A stretch of 64,000 nucleotides of DNA from Enterococcus sp. BWR-S5 (GCF_016745255.1 NZ_JADOEQ010000017.1:40732-104731), one strand, 5' to 3'. Numbered from the stretch's first letter, positions 1-9,126 are shown. Translations and numbers: made by a program. The notes: a model not told the origin generated them from the letters alone.

Positions 1-1
1 A

Positions 2-124
2 ATTGAGCTATCTCTACTTTACCAACGATGCAAGGACTTATTAACTGAATGGGTTTTCGTCCGAAAAATAGCAGTGAGAAATCGATTGTTAATAAGAAAG
101 TCGCTAAGACAAGTAGCCTTTTAA
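2..124 (+). CDS. Possible 3' end of a gene cut by the window edge
   Basis: An open frame runs in from the left edge without a stop and ends at a TAA at 122-124, giving 40 residues rich in Leu, Arg and Val. If real it is the C-terminus of a gene starting outside the window. The peptide is not recognised and its length is not far from what chance allows in AT-rich DNA, so this is weak. A loose hairpin with AGCT arms near 154-177 could end its transcript. Confidence 0.2.
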   Translation: MELSLLYQRCKDLLTEWVFVRKIAVRNRLLIRKSLRQVAF

Positions 125-500
125 GATGCTAATCTGCTATAGCTAAAAAAATTCATTGAATCAGCTATTTTGGAAAAAAATGCAGAATAATTTGCGTATT
201 TATATTTTAGATTCAGTATTATTAACACTTTCAGTTTATACTATTAATTGATAATTGGTCTAATATAGTTATTTATAACCGCTTTATTGTCCGTCATGTA
301 ACTTTATATGATTGGTAAGTATTGGTATGTAGGAGGTTATGGAACTAAATAAATCATTTTTTCGTTATTTTGTAAAAAAAGTATTTTTAACATGGATTTT
401 TATGTTAAAATGAATAAGTATTTAGCATGAGAGTGCTGACAATTTAGAAAGAATGAAAGAATGAAAAAATGAATATATTCAATTATTTAGGAGTGAAGAA
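125..500. other. AT-rich intergenic region upstream of the LPXTG gene
   Basis: No convincing gene is visible. The best candidate is a 24-codon frame at 339-413 encoding a cationic, hydrophobic peptide, but its AGGAGG at 331-336 is only two bases from the ATG, which is too close for normal initiation. Just before the next gene, the 8-base unit GAATGAAA occurs twice in tandem at 451-466, followed by a third diverged copy. The promoter of the 501 gene must lie here, but no clear -35/-10 pair stands out. Confidence 0.4.
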
Positions 501-1898
501 ATGAAGAAGAAGATTTATGGTGTTTTGGTTGTTTTATGTTGTCCAATACTTTTGAATACGCAACACGTATTTGCGGAAGAAGGGCAGGCTGAACAGGTAG
601 ATATAGCAGCAGTGGAAGAAATTATAGCTGAAGCTTTGATGACTGTGCCGGAAGCTATGACAGCTCCATCTGTTGAACCTGTGATGGAGGAATCAGCAAC
701 CGAAGATTCTACAACAATGGATAGCTCAACAGAAGTGACGGAAGAAACAACAAATTCTGAGTTGCCTGCAACTGAAGAGAGTACTACAGATACAAACGTA
801 GTAGAAGAAGTGCCAACGGTTGACAGTTCAACAGAGGAGTCAGTGGTGGAGACCCCTGTCGAAGTACCGGAAGAATCTGCAGAGCTTCCTGTAGAAGAAG
901 AGGTTGTTGCAGAGGATATGGGAATTGAACCGCTAAGAGAGGTTGTACTTGATCAGCCGGTAACGATGGTCATTACCTATGTTGAGAATGGTACAGTATT
1001 AAAAACAGAAACAGTGCGAGGAGTTGCAGAAATTGAAACAACAATATTTGCAACTTGGGCTACAAACTATGTTGTTGCTTCTGTTTCTGATAATAGATTT
1101 TCTGCCGTCGTTCATGAGGGCTTTAAGGGTATTGAATTAAGTGGTCACTATGCATCAGATTTGACTTCGCTTACTGTGGAATTGGTTTCTGTAGCTGAAA
1201 CCGGAGTGTATTTCAATATGTATGATGAAGATACAGGAGCTGTTGTTGGATCAGAAGCGTGTGTACTCATTAAGGGGACAGAGAATACCTATAGTTTCAC
1301 ACCTCCACAGGTTGATGGTTATGATTATACAGGTCCTGCAGTAATAACAGGTACATTTCCCGCTTCTGGTATGGAAATGGTCAATGTGAATGGCTATAAA
1401 AAACAACAATTTGATTTGAGATTTATCAATGTTGACGAGTCAGGTAATTTAATATCAATTGGTGGTTTTACTCATTACTGGGGAGCATATGTAACTGTAC
1501 GAATACATGAGATAACTACTTCCGGGAGAAAAGTGTTGTCTATAAATGGGGTTGCTATAACAGAATTTCCATATGAATTTACCTTCTTATATCCTAAAGC
1601 ACATACAAGTATGGTAATAGTACACGAAAATCTTCCAGAAGAAGATATAGCTACTGATCCTTTAATACCAAGTATTCCAAATGACACATTGGCGACACAA
1701 CCGAATGTAACTGTTCAACCCGTTGGCCAAGAACAAATGGTTCCATTGAAAACAATTCAACCAATTGAAAACAATAAGAAAGTCTTGCTTCCTGAAACTG
1801 GTGAGGAGAGTAATGTTGTTACAGTTATGGCAGGAACGGTATTATTCTTACAAGCTGGATACATGATGTTGAAGAAGAAAAATGAATTAGAATCATAA
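501..1898 (+). CDS. LPXTG-anchored surface protein with MucBP-like region
   Basis: This is a predicted wall-anchored surface protein of 465 residues. A signal peptide covers about residues 1-26 and ends near an Ala-Glu-Glu junction. Residues ~30-145 are an acidic Thr/Ser/Glu/Val-rich stalk with repeated TEES/DSS units. Residues ~150-390 appear folded, including a segment around 235-305 with the Tyr-x-Asp-Glu-x-Thr-Gly pattern and spaced Gly-Tyr residues typical of MucBP-like adhesin modules. The C-terminus has LPETG, a hydrophobic stretch and a Lys-rich tail, the classic sortase A signal. The ATG follows GGAGTGA at good spacing. It is likely monocistronic, with a hairpin downstream. An adhesive role is inferred from the MucBP-like pattern only; no ligand can be named. 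Confidence 0.85.
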   Translation: MKKKIYGVLVVLCCPILLNTQHVFAEEGQAEQVDIAAVEEIIAEALMTVPEAMTAPSVEPVMEESATEDSTTMDSSTEVTEETTNSELPATEESTTDTNVVEEVPTVDSSTEESVVETPVEVPEESAELPVEEEVVAEDMGIEPLREVVLDQPVTMVITYVENGTVLKTETVRGVAEIETTIFATWATNYVVASVSDNRFSAVVHEGFKGIELSGHYASDLTSLTVELVSVAETGVYFNMYDEDTGAVVGSEACVLIKGTENTYSFTPPQVDGYDYTGPAVITGTFPASGMEMVNVNGYKKQQFDLRFINVDESGNLISIGGFTHYWGAYVTVRIHEITTSGRKVLSINGVAITEFPYEFTFLYPKAHTSMVIVHENLPEEDIATDPLIPSIPNDTLATQPNVTVQPVGQEQMVPLKTIQPIENNKKVLLPETGEESNVVTVMAGTVLFLQAGYMMLKKKNELES

Positions 1899-1969
1899 GA
1901 TATTTTGTGAAAGACAATAAACTCGTTGGGTTGCAATTAAGAGGACGGCAGTGTCTTCTAAAAAGTACT

Positions 1970-2008
1970 GACAAAATCGAAGCTTCTATTCGGTTTTGTC
2001 GGTTTTTG
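1970..2008 (+). terminator. Probable intrinsic terminator after the LPXTG gene
   Basis: Arms GACAAAA..CGAA (from 1970) and TTCG..TTTTGTC (to 2000) form an imperfect stem, followed by a T-rich stretch at 2003-2008. It separates the LPXTG gene from the regulator at 2119. Confidence 0.55.
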
Positions 2009-2118
2009 TCTATCAGATTATAGGGCAATAATTGGATAATGTTCAAAGATAAAAGAAAGACAGGAAACGGTCATCGTTGTTGGAGCAAAGTTACTTTTGC
2101 TAAAAAAGGGGAAAAATC

Positions 2119-2850
2119 ATGAATATTGCGTTGTATGATGGGAACAACAGTGAGTTAAAGCAAATAAAAAGCTGTATAAGAGCACTTGATAACTATGAGT
2201 ACAAGCTGGAAACCTTCGGAGATAAATCGGATCTTTTAGCTAGGATTCATAAGAATCGTAAAGAATTTGATATTTATTTTTTATCAATTGATAGTGACAC
2301 ACCTGATGGATTGAAGGTTGCTGAAGAAATCAGAAAAGTTAATTTGGCTGCACTGATAATCTTTATGTCACAGGATGATAGTCAAATGAGTAACGTTTTT
2401 GCGTTCCATGCCTTTGATTATTTACTGAGGCCTGTCGCAATGGAACAAATAGAAATAAGCTTGAAACGAGCAAGGAAGTATCTTGGCGGCAATCAAGCAT
2501 ATGTCGAGTTTTCTTTTAAAAGAGAAAAATTTGTCTTGTTGTTGGATGAAATTATTTATGTAACAAAATCTGGCAGAATTGCTTATATCCATACGAAGGA
2601 TGAGATATATAAGAGCTATTTGACAATGTCTGAAATAGTAACGAAGCTAAGCGATGGCAGATTTATTCGTGTTCACGGCAGTTATGTTATTAATTTGAAT
2701 TATGTGACAAGGATAGTCAGAGATGAAGTGTTTTTATGTACATTTGAAGATAGCTCTGCTGAGCCAAAAGAAGCGGCTATTTCTATTAGCAGAAGGTTTA
2801 AAGAAGATTTTCAAAAATCTATTGAGGAATATAGAATTCCTTATAAATAG
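2119..2850 (+). CDS. LytTR-family response regulator with degenerate receiver
   Basis: This 243-residue protein has a CheY-like receiver (about residues 1-120) joined to a LytTR DNA-binding domain (about 130-237). The receiver looks inactive as a phospho-switch. The residue aligned with the phospho-accepting Asp is Ser56 (context FLSID, where active relatives have FLDI). The N-terminal acidic pair is Asp7-Gly8 instead of Asp-Asp, and the conserved Lys near residue 104 is Arg (LLRP). No histidine kinase gene is adjacent. It lies 245 bp upstream of esxA in the same direction, and the gap contains 21-bp-spaced direct repeats of the kind LytTR proteins bind. Control of the type VII locus is therefore inferred. 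The family assignment is firm; the signal it senses is unknown. Confidence 0.85.
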   Translation: MNIALYDGNNSELKQIKSCIRALDNYEYKLETFGDKSDLLARIHKNRKEFDIYFLSIDSDTPDGLKVAEEIRKVNLAALIIFMSQDDSQMSNVFAFHAFDYLLRPVAMEQIEISLKRARKYLGGNQAYVEFSFKREKFVLLLDEIIYVTKSGRIAYIHTKDEIYKSYLTMSEIVTKLSDGRFIRVHGSYVINLNYVTRIVRDEVFLCTFEDSSAEPKEAAISISRRFKEDFQKSIEEYRIPYK

Positions 2851-2963
2851 GTAACTAAGTAACATTTCTTAAGTACACAGTGGTTTTCAAATGTAAATTC
2901 TATTTAGTATTAATTTAATATTGTTTATTTGATTTTTCTTTTAGAATTATATTATTTTTTTAA

Positions 2964-3036
2964 AACCTGTTATTTTTTACTTCTAAATTGTATTTTTTTA
3001 CTTATAACCCGTTTTTTTTACTGGTTGTGATAAAAT
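2964..3036 (+). promoter_or_regulatory. esxA promoter with three 21-bp-period direct repeats
   Basis: Three related units begin at 2964 (AACCTGTTATTTTTTACTT), 2985 (AAATTGTATTTTTTTACTT) and 3006 (AACCCGTTTTTTTTACT), an exact 21-bp period or two helical turns. An extended -10, TGATAAAAT, is at 3028-3036. The -35 position (about 3008-3013) is poor and lies inside the third repeat. LytTR regulators such as AgrA, ComE and PlnC bind pairs of ~9-bp direct repeats at this spacing next to weak -35 elements. Activation by the LytTR protein encoded at 2119 is an inference. Confidence 0.6.
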
Positions 3037-3095
3037 GTTCTTAATGGAACGTATCTAATACTTCCTAATACTAAAAATTAATTGGAGGAATAAAA

Positions 3096-3392
3096 ATGGC
3101 TGATCAAATTACTATGCATCCTGCCGAGCTGCGTGCTCAAGCAAAAAAATACATCGAAGGTTCTGAGTCAGTAAATGAAGTACTAAATTCATTAACAGCT
3201 ACTCAACAACAAATTCTAGATGGATGGAAAGGTGAAGCTTCTACTCGTTTTAACGATCAATTCGAAGAGCTGAAACCAAAAGTAACTGAGTTTTCTGAAC
3301 TGTTGGTACAAATCAACGGACAATTAGAAAAAGCAGCAGAAATCGTGGAACAAACAGATTCAGAGCTTTCTGGCGTGTTCGGTTTCCAATAA
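3096..3392 (+). CDS. esxA: WXG100 protein EsxA, type VII secretion substrate
   Basis: This 98-residue protein has the typical WXG100 length, with Trp44-Lys45-Gly46 at the turn between two predicted amphipathic helices. Such proteins form antiparallel helical hairpins, dimerise, and are both substrates of and required components for ESX/T7b secretion. The acidic C-terminal tail carries late Phe residues in the region where the family places its export signal. The start has a strong GGAGG at 3084-3088. It heads the locus and has its own downstream terminator, so the remaining genes probably depend on readthrough. The gene looks GC-balanced and codon-optimised beside its AT-rich promoter, in line with high expression. 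Confidence 0.95.
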   Translation: MADQITMHPAELRAQAKKYIEGSESVNEVLNSLTATQQQILDGWKGEASTRFNDQFEELKPKVTEFSELLVQINGQLEKAAEIVEQTDSELSGVFGFQ

Positions 3393-3418
3393 GACAATCT
3401 AGTCTAAAGATTTAAGAA

Positions 3419-3457
3419 GAATAGCGAGGGGGTCAAGCCTCCCCCTATTCTTTTTTA
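3419..3457 (+). terminator. Strong intrinsic terminator between esxA and esaA
   Basis: GAATAG and AGGGGG pair with CCCCCT and TATTC around a short CAAG loop, followed by TTTTTT at 3451-3456. No clear promoter is seen between it and esaA, so partial readthrough would give more esxA than secretion-machine mRNA. Confidence 0.9.
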
Positions 3458-3529
3458 TTATTTTTTAGCCTTTTTGATTAAACAAAAAAATACAGATACA
3501 GGGAGTCTGTCGGTTAGAGGAGAGTGGAG

Positions 3530-6500
3530 ATGAATAATAAAAAACTTTATTATATTTTAAAATCAGTCTGGATGGTTGTTGTTCTGATTGTTGCACTTAT
3601 ATTTATGAATCGAGATCATACTGATATTTCAGCGAACAAAGAAGAAGAAGCGACTAGATTGAACATAGCTTTGGTAAATGAGGACGTTGGGGTGACTCGT
3701 AATGGGAGAGCCTACAGCTTAGGTGTTGACTATGTGAAAAAAATTGAGAAGGACACTGACCACAACTGGTTTACTGTAACTCGAGGGATCGGGGAAAGCG
3801 GATTGAAAAATGGTACATACAATTTATTAATCACTATCCCAAGTACGTTTTCTGAGAAGTTGCTGGAATTGGATAGTTCTTCTCCGGAAAAGCTTCAAAT
3901 TAATTATAAGATAAATGCCAATGGAAACAGCACACTGGAAAATGAATCCAGAAGCGTTGGTCGCAGTATCGTCAGCGGCCTGAATCAGCAGCTAGTAGAC
4001 ATGTACGTAGTCAGTATCATTGATAATTTGTTTACAGCTCAAAGAAATATTGAAAAGGTTTATACGAATCAAACAGAATCAGTTGGGAATTTCCAGGATG
4101 TCCTTTATCAGCCAACAATCAATTTCAAGGATTATCTACCGGCTTTGACCAGTCAATCAAACAGTGCATTACAGTCTAATGATTTGCTGACTAGCTTATT
4201 ATCAAGCTTCTCTGACAGCACAGTTTCGTTATTGGACAGTCACAAGGACTATTCAACTATTCTGGAAGAACTGCTTCAGCAACGAGCCGAAGGGAAACTG
4301 ACCTATGAAGAATTCTTGGAAATACTATTAACTCTAGATAGTAGTATTTTAAGCTCAGAAACAAGTAGCTTAATGTCTACCATTAGCAATTTGAATGATT
4401 ATTTTGTTCAACAGTTTAGCTCACAGGAGGAAGGACAATATTTTCAACAAATGGCTGGTTTGACTGGTGATTTCACTCAGTCAAAATTGGATATTGATAC
4501 TCAACTTGCAGAGTTGGAAGCATTAAGAGATAAGTATTTTGAAAAATATGAGAAACAATTTTATTCTGCGTTTGGATATACACTAAACGAAGGAGATGTT
4601 GCACCTGGAATTACGTTAAGAGATGTAATCAAGAAAAAGTATGAGATGGATCCAACAATCCCAGAGGATCAGGTTGAAACTGAAGTGAACAATTATTTTG
4701 ACCAAATAGAAAACTTCAATGATAGATATATTCAAAGAATGCAAGAAAGGTTGGATAGTTTACCGTTAAGAGATGTGACTGATTTTGCAGATGTTTTGCC
4801 GACAACAACGGCAAAAGCAAATATTTTTAACTACACCAATGCTCCTTATTGGAATAAGGATAAAAATACGCAAGGTCATCCTCTAGCGGAGATTAATACG
4901 TACTTGACTAGTATCAATTCCAAGATTGCAACAATCAATGACGACATCAAAAATCAAAATGATACACATTATAATCCGATAGATTGGAGCGATCCATATA
5001 TCGGTGTTCCTCAATTGGAATTTCTAAAAGATAACACAGAAGTCAACATTGACAAGGATGCCAATAATAATCCGACCTACTACAAATCGCTTCAAGAAGC
5101 CTATACTAATTTGGATTTTGAAAGACAGGTTGCAGTAGGTAAAAGGCATAAAATAGTTATTGATTGGCAGATTATTGGGAAAGAAGCATCTATCTTTGTT
5201 AATCCAACAATAGTAGGAACAACACAAAAAGTTAAATTACTAAATAGTCCTAGTGCAGGTGTTAGTGTACCTGAATTATTGGGATCAGGAATAAATGAAA
5301 ACTCATATCAATATAAAGTACAAAGCTCAACTAATGGTCGAAGAGAAATCATAATACCATATGAATTACCTGACGATTATGATGAGACGGAAGCGAATCC
5401 AAAAATAAAAGTTAAAGTAATGCAATCTAGAAGTATTATTGATTCTGATGGTCGAGAAGATTTTTATGAGTTAAGAGCAACTCAAAATGAAGAGGGATCA
5501 GTGATTGTCCAATCATTAACGTCTACATCGGAAGAAGTAATCAACTCAAGTGGAGATTATGAGGATATTATGGAAAGTGAAGAAAACTCAGAGTCTTCAG
5601 AGGATACTTTGGAAGATGTCCCAGAGTATTCGGATGCTCCTACATCTGATGATTCTATTGAAGGTGGATTAACAGCGCCCGAAGCACAAATTGAACCGAG
5701 AGCAGCAACACCACAAAATGGTTATGCTGTAACAATTGATTATACTTTGGATACATCTGCTTTTCTCTCTGAAAATTATCAAATTGCTAAAAGAGCTTAT
5801 TCAGAAGAAATCGGAAAGATTTTGGAATTGTATAAAACTGTGGATGATGAGCTGGCAGAATTTAGCAACTACCCGTTTATTACTTTCCATACGTTTTTGG
5901 ATATGAATTTGACGGATGTATTTAAAACGGTTCTAAATCAATCATTTATGAACACAGACGGTGATTTTGAGAAACAATGGAAGCAACTGCAGCAGCTAAA
6001 AGCATTAGCGGAGTCTATTGAGCTCAAAAATACTGAGGTACAGACAACGCTTGTGCAAACACAAGAAAACACAACCAGCTTAAACGCCTCTGTCGCAGAG
6101 CAAATGGAACTACTAAATACTTGGCAGGAAACGAGTCAATCGTTAACCGCCAGCGAGAGTCTGGTCAGTGCCGTGAATGCTCAGACGGACTCAGAGGTGA
6201 CCTCAGTCTATGAAACATTGAAGATGATTCTTTCTCAATCAGAGATGGTGAAGGAATCGTCGCAGCAAAATGTTGAGCAGGCGGATGGTGTGAAAACAAT
6301 CTTTGATTCCTTCAATAATGAAGTGAAAAATGCACAGCAGAATAGTGAAGAGCTATCAGAGAATGCGGATCAAATCATGGAAGAGTTAAATACAGAATTG
6401 GCAAATAATTCCAATTTCGTTGATGCATTTGTCAAGGTATTAAACAATGCGTACCAAGACGGTGTGCCAAATAACTCGTTACTTCAATTTATTGCTAATC

Positions 6501-7129
6501 CTGTCACAGGAAATGCTGAAGCAACTATTCAGACAACAGAGGTTAATCAACCATTTACTTGGATTTTGATTATGTTTACCTTGAGTTTGTTCCTTGCGTA
6601 TCTATTCGCAACGCAGCCAGTTGTTCGTAAAATCAAGGACAAGTTCAAGCGGGAGCAGCTTTGGTTTAAAGACAATATCATGGAGACAATTCTTTTGAGT
6701 ACAAGTGCTGTAGTCGTAGGTTTGATATTAGCACTGCTAAGTATTGGAGAATTGGCAATTACGAAGGAGTCGCAAATTGTCTGGATTATGATGGTACTGA
6801 TTTTCATGTTGATTTTCTCATTGATGAATCATTATGCGTTGAAACAGTTCCATATTGCTGGTTTTGCCTTGAGCCTATTTCTATTTGTAAGTTATGTATT
6901 TGTAACGAATGCGATAGGAAAGACGAAAGAAAACAATCCGCTCGTTGGGTTCATCAGGCAGGTCAACCCGCTCTCAATCGGTGAGCATAATTTAGCTGAT
7001 ATCCTTTCGAATAATGCATTGGATATTGTTAAGATTCTGCTCTATCTGTTAATTATTGCAGGGTTGGTTGCATTCAACATTTTCATTTGGAAACCACGTA
7101 AAAAAGCAAGGGAAGTGGCAAAGAAATGA
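3530..7129 (+). CDS. esaA: Type VII secretion membrane protein EsaA
   Basis: This 1,199-residue membrane protein of the EsaA/YueB (Pip-like) family is a core part of the T7b machine; YueB is the SPP1 phage receptor in Bacillus. One transmembrane helix lies at about residues 8-28, followed by a very large extracellular region (~30-1005) with coiled-coil-like Gln/Ser/Glu-rich parts, then about five or six helices from ~1010 to the Lys-rich C-terminus. A low-complexity acidic Glu/Ser segment lies near residues 675-715. The ATG at 3530 is preferred over the in-frame GTG at 3524 because AGAGGAG at 3516-3522 is seven bases from the former and one from the latter. It overlaps essA by four bases (ATGA), which suggests translational coupling. 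Confidence 0.93.
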   Translation: MNNKKLYYILKSVWMVVVLIVALIFMNRDHTDISANKEEEATRLNIALVNEDVGVTRNGRAYSLGVDYVKKIEKDTDHNWFTVTRGIGESGLKNGTYNLLITIPSTFSEKLLELDSSSPEKLQINYKINANGNSTLENESRSVGRSIVSGLNQQLVDMYVVSIIDNLFTAQRNIEKVYTNQTESVGNFQDVLYQPTINFKDYLPALTSQSNSALQSNDLLTSLLSSFSDSTVSLLDSHKDYSTILEELLQQRAEGKLTYEEFLEILLTLDSSILSSETSSLMSTISNLNDYFVQQFSSQEEGQYFQQMAGLTGDFTQSKLDIDTQLAELEALRDKYFEKYEKQFYSAFGYTLNEGDVAPGITLRDVIKKKYEMDPTIPEDQVETEVNNYFDQIENFNDRYIQRMQERLDSLPLRDVTDFADVLPTTTAKANIFNYTNAPYWNKDKNTQGHPLAEINTYLTSINSKIATINDDIKNQNDTHYNPIDWSDPYIGVPQLEFLKDNTEVNIDKDANNNPTYYKSLQEAYTNLDFERQVAVGKRHKIVIDWQIIGKEASIFVNPTIVGTTQKVKLLNSPSAGVSVPELLGSGINENSYQYKVQSSTNGRREIIIPYELPDDYDETEANPKIKVKVMQSRSIIDSDGREDFYELRATQNEEGSVIVQSLTSTSEEVINSSGDYEDIMESEENSESSEDTLEDVPEYSDAPTSDDSIEGGLTAPEAQIEPRAATPQNGYAVTIDYTLDTSAFLSENYQIAKRAYSEEIGKILELYKTVDDELAEFSNYPFITFHTFLDMNLTDVFKTVLNQSFMNTDGDFEKQWKQLQQLKALAESIELKNTEVQTTLVQTQENTTSLNASVAEQMELLNTWQETSQSLTASESLVSAVNAQTDSEVTSVYETLKMILSQSEMVKESSQQNVEQADGVKTIFDSFNNEVKNAQQNSEELSENADQIMEELNTELANNSNFVDAFVKVLNNAYQDGVPNNSLLQFIANPVTGNAEATIQTTEVNQPFTWILIMFTLSLFLAYLFATQPVVRKIKDKFKREQLWFKDNIMETILLSTSAVVVGLILALLSIGELAITKESQIVWIMMVLIFMLIFSLMNHYALKQFHIAGFALSLFLFVSYVFVTNAIGKTKENNPLVGFIRQVNPLSIGEHNLADILSNNALDIVKILLYLLIIAGLVAFNIFIWKPRKKAREVAKK

Positions 7130-7587
7130 AGAAATGGCTGATTGTACTTTTAACAGCAGCAAGCTTTATGCTAGTTTCTGAGACAGCCTCAGCGAAAGAG
7201 AATTTAATTGATAATGATTTAGATTTAAAAACTGATCGTTTGAATAAAGACCAGGGAACTGGGAATAAAACCCAAAGCTTTATTGCGGAAGACCGTTTGT
7301 TTGATGTAGAAATGATGGAAAAAGTCGAGCATGCGAAGGAAGTAAAAGAAAAGAAAAGTGAACAGGAAAAGTCGGAATACTTTTTGGTGGAAGTACCGGC
7401 AGTGAAGGAAATAGACACAGAAGACCTGTTTATCGGTGGGGAAACAGTCAAGGTGGCACAACAGGAGGAGACTGCTTCGGCAGTTTCCTCACCGCCATCT
7501 TTGTGGCCGTTGATAGTAGGGACCGCGTTACTAACTGTAGTTGCATTGTTCCTGTTTCACTCTAGAAGGAAAAAGAGGTTGGTTTAA
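7126..7587 (+). CDS. essA: Type VII secretion protein EssA
   Basis: This 153-residue protein has an N-terminal signal-like segment (residues ~1-23), a charged Lys/Glu-rich central region, and one C-terminal transmembrane helix (~125-145) ending in an Arg/Lys cluster. This matches EssA, a small membrane component of the T7b apparatus. Sequence is poorly conserved in this family, so the call rests mainly on architecture and on its place between esaA and esaB. Its start overlaps the esaA stop and its stop overlaps the esaB start by one base (TAATG), as expected in a tightly coupled operon. Confidence 0.85.
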   Translation: MKKWLIVLLTAASFMLVSETASAKENLIDNDLDLKTDRLNKDQGTGNKTQSFIAEDRLFDVEMMEKVEHAKEVKEKKSEQEKSEYFLVEVPAVKEIDTEDLFIGGETVKVAQQEETASAVSSPPSLWPLIVGTALLTVVALFLFHSRRKKRLV

Positions 7588-7862
7588 TGGCAGACAATAC
7601 TGAACACATTAATATTACACTGGTATACAGTGATAATCGTGGGAAAATCGTTGATTTGCGGATTCCCAGCAATATCACTGTATATCGTTTTATCAGAGAG
7701 CTGAATCAGATTTTCGGCAGAAGTAAGGCGCTGAAAAAGTATCAATTAAAGGTTTTAAATAAAGGGATTCTATTAAGTGAGGAGCAACGGATAAAGGATT
7801 ATCCGATCACTGATGGAGATATTATAGAAGTGTTGGAGGAGCAAGTACATGGAATCGTCTAA
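7587..7862 (+). CDS. esaB: Ubiquitin-like type VII protein EsaB/YukD
   Basis: This 91-residue cytoplasmic protein of the EsaB/YukD family has a ubiquitin-like beta-grasp fold. The pattern of alternating beta strands, a central Arg-rich helix (FIRELNQIFGRSKALKK) and a late Asp-Gly-Asp-x-Ile-Glu turn fits the fold. There is no C-terminal Gly-Gly, so conjugation is not expected. In Staphylococcus EsaB supports or tunes type VII function. The start overlaps the stop of essA, and the gene overlaps essB by 14 bases. Confidence 0.9.
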   Translation: MADNTEHINITLVYSDNRGKIVDLRIPSNITVYRFIRELNQIFGRSKALKKYQLKVLNKGILLSEEQRIKDYPITDGDIIEVLEEQVHGIV

Positions 7863-9126
7863 GGGTGTATCAGCAATTATAACAATTGAAAATCACACAT
7901 ATGAATTTGAGAAAGCGACAGCTGAATGGCTGCTGGCTTTACGTAAATCAGAAGTGCAGGTTAGCGAAGAGAAGGACTTGGCACTATTGAAAGTGGCCCA
8001 TCCATTATTGATGGCTACAGATATTCACTGGGAAGAGGATGAAGTGACCTTTACTTACCATCTTCCTAAAGAACATATCAGCTTTAATGAGCTGCTTACT
8101 CGTCCAAAAGAAGATAAATTACGAGCAATGGCCAATATGATGGAAGTAAAACAGTTGTTAGACCTTCCATTGACATTTTTTATTCATCCGGAAAACATTC
8201 TGTTTGATTACAACTTGGTACCAACCATTGCTTACCGTGGGTTGGAAGGTAAGATGCCTCCTCAGGTGATGAATGAAGAGCTGCTGTTGCGTCAATACAA
8301 GAGCCTGATTATTGCGTTATTTGAAAAGGATCAAGACTTTTCAAAGCTATATGAAGGACAGTTGGATATCAAAAAAGGATCAAAGTTCATTCAGACAATT
8401 ATTGGACTAGAGACCTTCGAAGCGATTCATCAATACTTAATAGAAAATTACGAGCTAACGGTTGCTGAGCTGGAAAGAACTACTCGAAAGGTGAGCAAGC
8501 GAAAATTCACATTAATTAAGCAACTGTCTATTTGGATGTCTATTTTAGCTGTTATTTTGATTGTGCCTCTGGTTTATTTGCTATTCTTCCGTATTCCATT
8601 TTTGAATAGGATGCAGGATACAGATACAGCATTCCTGAAGAATGATTATGAAGCGGTTATTTCAACACTTGAACCAATCAAAACTGAGGATGTGCCTTAT
8701 ACACAAAAATATGAACTGGCTTACAGCTTTGTTCAAGGTGAAGCTCTTCAAGATACGCAGAAAACAGTTATTTTGAACAATATTACATTGCGCTCAGATA
8801 AGAACTACTTAGATTATTGGATTGAAAATGGTCGCGGAAACTTAGACGAAGCTTTGGATATTGCGAAAAAACTGGAAGACTCAGATTTAATTTTATATGG
8901 AATTACTCAGAAAATTGAACAGGTTCGTAATGATTCAAACCTTTCAGGTACAGAAAAAGAAGAGACCATCAATACGCTTGAAAGTGATTATGAGAAATAC
9001 AAAGAAAAGCGGAATACCAGTATAGATGAAGCAGCAGCTGCAGAGGCAACCGCGGAAACGACTGCTGGATCGACAACTGGGTCAACAGCCGAAACAACAG
9101 GGACTTCCCAGCAGGAGGGGAACTAG
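7849..9126 (+). CDS. essB: Type VII secretion pseudokinase-like protein EssB
   Basis: This 425-residue EssB/YukC protein is a core membrane component of the T7b channel. Residues ~1-215 form the cytosolic domain, related in fold to protein kinases but without catalytic motifs. One transmembrane helix is at ~226-247. An extracellular helical domain follows, ending in an Ala/Thr/Gly/Ser-rich tail (~390-425). The start overlaps esaB and has a GGAGGAG site inside esaB. The stop codon (TAG at 9124-9126) abuts the essC ATG directly. In this family EssB interacts with EssC and dimerises; nothing odd is seen here apart from the low-complexity tail. Confidence 0.93.
   Translation: MESSKGVSAIITIENHTYEFEKATAEWLLALRKSEVQVSEEKDLALLKVAHPLLMATDIHWEEDEVTFTYHLPKEHISFNELLTRPKEDKLRAMANMMEVKQLLDLPLTFFIHPENILFDYNLVPTIAYRGLEGKMPPQVMNEELLLRQYKSLIIALFEKDQDFSKLYEGQLDIKKGSKFIQTIIGLETFEAIHQYLIENYELTVAELERTTRKVSKRKFTLIKQLSIWMSILAVILIVPLVYLLFFRIPFLNRMQDTDTAFLKNDYEAVISTLEPIKTEDVPYTQKYELAYSFVQGEALQDTQKTVILNNITLRSDKNYLDYWIENGRGNLDEALDIAKKLEDSDLILYGITQKIEQVRNDSNLSGTEKEETINTLESDYEKYKEKRNTSIDEAAAAEATAETTAGSTTGSTAETTGTSQQEGN

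Noticed and set aside
339..413. 24-codon cationic peptide frame upstream of the LPXTG gene
   Set aside because: The AGGAGG is two bases from the ATG, too close, and no other support exists.
3524..3532. GTG at 3524 as the esaA start
   Set aside because: The AGAGGAG site is only one base away; the ATG at 3530 has correct spacing.
7083..7451. Long - strand frames opposite essA and other genes
   Set aside because: They lie wholly antisense to well-supported genes, have no ribosome sites and give low-complexity products.
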